The position numbers were made by a program, and so were the translations under genes. Under the pieces are notes generated by a model. It saw only the letters and a list, made by a program, of their open reading frames with translations. It did no database searches and was not told where the DNA came from. This document shows, piece after piece, positions 61,680-64,000 of a stretch of 64,000 nucleotides of DNA (position 1 is its first letter; every line of letters starts with the position of its first letter). The DNA comes from Polynucleobacter yangtzensis (lineage in GTDB: Bacteria; Pseudomonadota; Gammaproteobacteria; Burkholderiales; Burkholderiaceae). Where the stretch lies: contig NZ_LOJI01000005.1 of the NCBI RefSeq assembly GCF_001595965.1, forward strand, positions 1-64,000, given 5' to 3'.

Positions 61680-62951
61680 TTGAAAGACAAAATTCTTTCG
61701 TTTCTAAAACACTTAACTGAAAAGGTTAAGCCTATTCTGCATAAGGGCGCGGATCATGGCACGCACCATGTAAAAGTTGCTGCTGCTGGCTTAGCAGGTT
61801 TGTATTGGAATCTATCGCCGCAGAATCGTTATCGCGTTCGTCTTGCCGCTTTTGCTTTTGCCATTCTTTCTTTGGGCATCGTAGTGGGGCGTGTAACCAA
61901 CGTCAATCGTGCTGTAAAGATTGAAGCTTCCGATAAGGCGCTCAAAGTTGAAAGTAGTGGCATCTTGGAATTAAAGCTTCCTGGAGTAACTCTCAATCCT
62001 GCCATTTATGTTTTCCAGTCAGCTGAAAAAGTGCAAGTGCCTGTTGATATTAAAGTTCCTGGACGTTTGGCATTTAACGCAGAGAAATCGAAAGTCCTAT
62101 CAGCTCGTGCACCTGGCAGAGTAGAGCGAATCTATGCTTTCGATGGTGCTCAAGTCGATATTGGTTCACCAATTGTGGAGATGTACAGCCCAGAATTTTT
62201 ATCTGCCCAGCAAGAGTATTTGCTGTCTTCAAAGACTGCCAAGGTTCTCGAGGCAAATAAAACCATGAGTGACTTGTTGGGTGATGCACGCATTACCCAA
62301 CAAGCAGCCGCTAACCGCATGAGAAATCTTGGTGCTGGTGAGGGCGACATTAAGAGTATTGAAACTACGGGTAAGACAACTAATAACTTAATCATGCGCT
62401 CCCCTTTAAAAGGGGTGGTAGTAAAGAGAAATGTTGAGCCAGGCTCGGCTGTAAGTTCAGGTGACGTAATCGCTACATTGGCTGATCCTAAGCAGCTCTG
62501 GTTCTTGGGGAATGTATTTGAGCAAGACTTTAGGATGATTAAGCAAGGTCAAAAAATGGTTTTACGCCTTGAAGCGTATCCAGAAAAAGAATTCATAGCC
62601 TATGCAAATTACATTGCGCCAACAGTTGATCCGCAAACCCGTGCTTTATTAATTCGTGCTGATGTTGAGAACACTGATGATCTATTGCGTCCTGATATGT
62701 ATGCTTCAGCATCATTAACTACAGGTACAGCAGATGCTGTAGTCGTTCCGCAGTCGGCTATTGTGAGAGTTCGTGAAAATCGTTATGCCATTATTAAAGT
62801 AGGACCAGAAACATTCCGTCGTGTGCCTGTTAAAGGTTATGACCTTAATAGCAAGAGCTTTGCAATTACTGAAGGCGTAGAGCAGGGCTGGCAAGTGTTG
62901 GCTGAAGGCGCTGTTTTGTTAAACGATCGTTTTGCTAAGCAGGAGGACTAA
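61680..62951 (+). CDS. RND efflux periplasmic adaptor (CusB/CzcB type)
   Basis: A 423-residue adaptor with one transmembrane helix (about residues 58-74, LAAFAFAILSLGIVVGRV). The hairpin and lipoyl domains follow (RVERIYAFDGAQVDIGSPIVEMYSP and RSPLKGVVVKRNVEPG) and the beta-barrel part carries DPQTRALLIRADVEN. The start is TTG 61680, with AAGGAG five bases upstream. It sits between the duct and pump genes. Confidence 0.88.
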   Translation: MKDKILSFLKHLTEKVKPILHKGADHGTHHVKVAAAGLAGLYWNLSPQNRYRVRLAAFAFAILSLGIVVGRVTNVNRAVKIEASDKALKVESSGILELKLPGVTLNPAIYVFQSAEKVQVPVDIKVPGRLAFNAEKSKVLSARAPGRVERIYAFDGAQVDIGSPIVEMYSPEFLSAQQEYLLSSKTAKVLEANKTMSDLLGDARITQQAAANRMRNLGAGEGDIKSIETTGKTTNNLIMRSPLKGVVVKRNVEPGSAVSSGDVIATLADPKQLWFLGNVFEQDFRMIKQGQKMVLRLEAYPEKEFIAYANYIAPTVDPQTRALLIRADVENTDDLLRPDMYASASLTTGTADAVVVPQSAIVRVRENRYAIIKVGPETFRRVPVKGYDLNSKSFAITEGVEQGWQVLAEGAVLLNDRFAKQED

Positions 62952-64000
62952 GTGAGCGTTTTCACCTCCTTTATTCGAGGGGTAGTTGAGAAGCGCGCGC
63001 TTGTCATTTTTGCGTCCATCGTTTTGCTTGGTCTGGGCATGCTCAGTTTGAGCAAGTTGCCAATTCAGCCATACCCAGGTGTTGCGCCGCTAACTATTCA
63101 AGCGATTTCCCAGTGGCCGGGAAGAAGTACTACCGAAGTTGAGCAGCAAGTCACTATTCCGGTCGAGAACGCTTTGGCAGGTATTCCAGGATTACAGGCA
63201 TTCCGCTCAGTATCACTTTTTGGCCTATCGGTTGTTACTCTCAAATTTAATGACACTGCTGATCCATTTAAGGCTCGTCAAACCTTTTTAGCTAACTTGG
63301 CAAACGTAGCGTTTCCACCGGGCGTTACTTCCAGCATCAGCCCTGACTCAGATGCTACTGGCGAGATCATGCGTTACGAGGTACGCTCTGAATACGCATC
63401 CTCAACTTTATTAAAGACTTTACAAAACTACGAGATCTATAAAGAGCTCAAGCAAACACCGGGCGTAGCTGACGTTTCCTCTTTTGGTGGCAAGGTGCGT
63501 CAATACCAAGTCATTGTGAGTCCTGAGAGTTTGCAGGCTAAAGGTGTTTCAGTAACCCAGCTGACTACCGCTTTAGCCAATGCAAATAGTAATGCTGGCG
63601 GCGGCTTATTACCTAGTGGTGAGCAGCAGTTTGTAGTGCGTGGCGTAGGACTTCTAAAGAACATCGATGATATTAAGCAGGTGGTCGTCACCATCAATAA
63701 TGGCGTTCCTATTCGCATTGGTGATGTAGCACGGGTAGAGATCGGTAATGCGCCACGCTTAGGCATGTTCCAGTTCAATGACAATCCAGATTCGGTTGAG
63801 GGCATTGTTTATTTACGTCGCGGTGAGAACGCCACTGAAGTTCTGGCTCGTGTACGCAATACTGTGGAGAACATTAATAAACACGTTCTTCCTCCTGGCA
63901 TCGAGGTAAAGCCTTTTTACGATCGCCAAGTACTTTTGGATATCACGATCGGCACTGTTAAACATACTTTGTTCTTCGGTATCTCGCTCGTTTTGGCAGT
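62952..64000 (+). CDS. CusA/CzcA-like heavy-metal RND pump, N-terminal part
   Basis: About 350 codons run to the window edge, so it is a partial gene. GTG 62952 directly follows the adaptor stop; GGAGG lies just upstream. The first membrane helix (LVIFASIVLLGLGMLSLSK) is followed by KLPIQPYPGVAPLTIQ, RSTTEVEQQVTIPVENAL and PSGEQQFVVRGVGLLKNIDD, as in heavy-metal RND proteins. It should export a cation such as Cu, Zn or Co; the metal-binding residues lie beyond the window. Confidence 0.9.
   Translation, partial: MSVFTSFIRGVVEKRALVIFASIVLLGLGMLSLSKLPIQPYPGVAPLTIQAISQWPGRSTTEVEQQVTIPVENALAGIPGLQAFRSVSLFGLSVVTLKFNDTADPFKARQTFLANLANVAFPPGVTSSISPDSDATGEIMRYEVRSEYASSTLLKTLQNYEIYKELKQTPGVADVSSFGGKVRQYQVIVSPESLQAKGVSVTQLTTALANANSNAGGGLLPSGEQQFVVRGVGLLKNIDDIKQVVVTINNGVPIRIGDVARVEIGNAPRLGMFQFNDNPDSVEGIVYLRRGENATEVLARVRNTVENINKHVLPPGIEVKPFYDRQVLLDITIGTVKHTLFFGISLVLA

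Noticed and set aside
1-64000. CRISPR arrays, insertion sequences, tRNA genes
   Set aside because: No regular spaced repeats, transposase motifs or cloverleaf sequences were noticed on reading.

Overview
The window looks like core chromosome of a small-genome betaproteobacterium of the family Burkholderiaceae, most like the freshwater genus Polynucleobacter. This is an inference from gene content: three tripartite-tricarboxylate ('Bug') receptors, AddAB instead of RecBCD, type B L31, the DUF5993-DsbB pair, moderate to low GC, and very tight gene packing. I saw no insertion sequence, prophage, integrase, CRISPR array or tRNA.

Layout. 1-5.4 kb: the start of an FMN-dependent lactate dehydrogenase, two EamA-type exporters, a class V aminotransferase, a nitrobindin-like protein, a lysine-rich secreted protein and NnrD. 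5.4-11.7 kb: a beta-CASP nuclease, an odd substrate-binding protein without a signal peptide, a LOG protein, a degenerate channel-like membrane protein, a flavoprotein, a truncated globin and a phasin-like protein. 11.7-21.6 kb: mostly minus-strand genes for a four-domain rhodanese protein, a Bug receptor, SelD, an RNA helicase, a thiol dioxygenase, a thioesterase and a GNAT enzyme, interspersed with a small helical basic protein and mmsB. 21.6-27.2 kb: metals. A TupA-like binding protein is divergent from a ModE-like regulator, followed by ModA and a Fur-controlled feoAB with a cytochrome c. 27.2-33 kb: two more Bug receptors, SemiSWEET, an FAH-family enzyme, a lipoprotein hydrolase, an atypical crotonase and DUF5993-DsbB. 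33-37 kb: a four-gene envelope operon (COG3014, YcfL, LpoB-like, one more lipoprotein). 37-42.7 kb: a MATE exporter, an ArnT-like membrane protein, rpmE2, rho and trxA.

42.8-51.6 kb is a DNA repair block: addB-addA, then an SOS box, umuD, umuC and a 47-codon ORF with a very good ribosome-binding site. 51.8-58.3 kb: a YqhA-family protein, a YkgJ-family protein, an exonuclease, an exported Ntn-type amidase, the SRP RNA (minus strand) and dnaX-ybaB-recR, followed by a DinJ-YafQ toxin-antitoxin pair. 58.5-64 kb: an OprB-type porin and a heavy-metal CBA efflux system (TolC-like, adaptor, RND pump), cut by the window edge.

No large unknown system stands out. The most interesting items are the SOS-controlled umuDC cassette with its small downstream ORF, six substrate-binding proteins with no ABC or TTT permease in the window, the ModE-like regulator whose start codon lies in a repeated operator-like sequence, a channel-like protein with a broken selectivity filter, a crotonase lacking both usual glutamates, and the four-lipoprotein operon.
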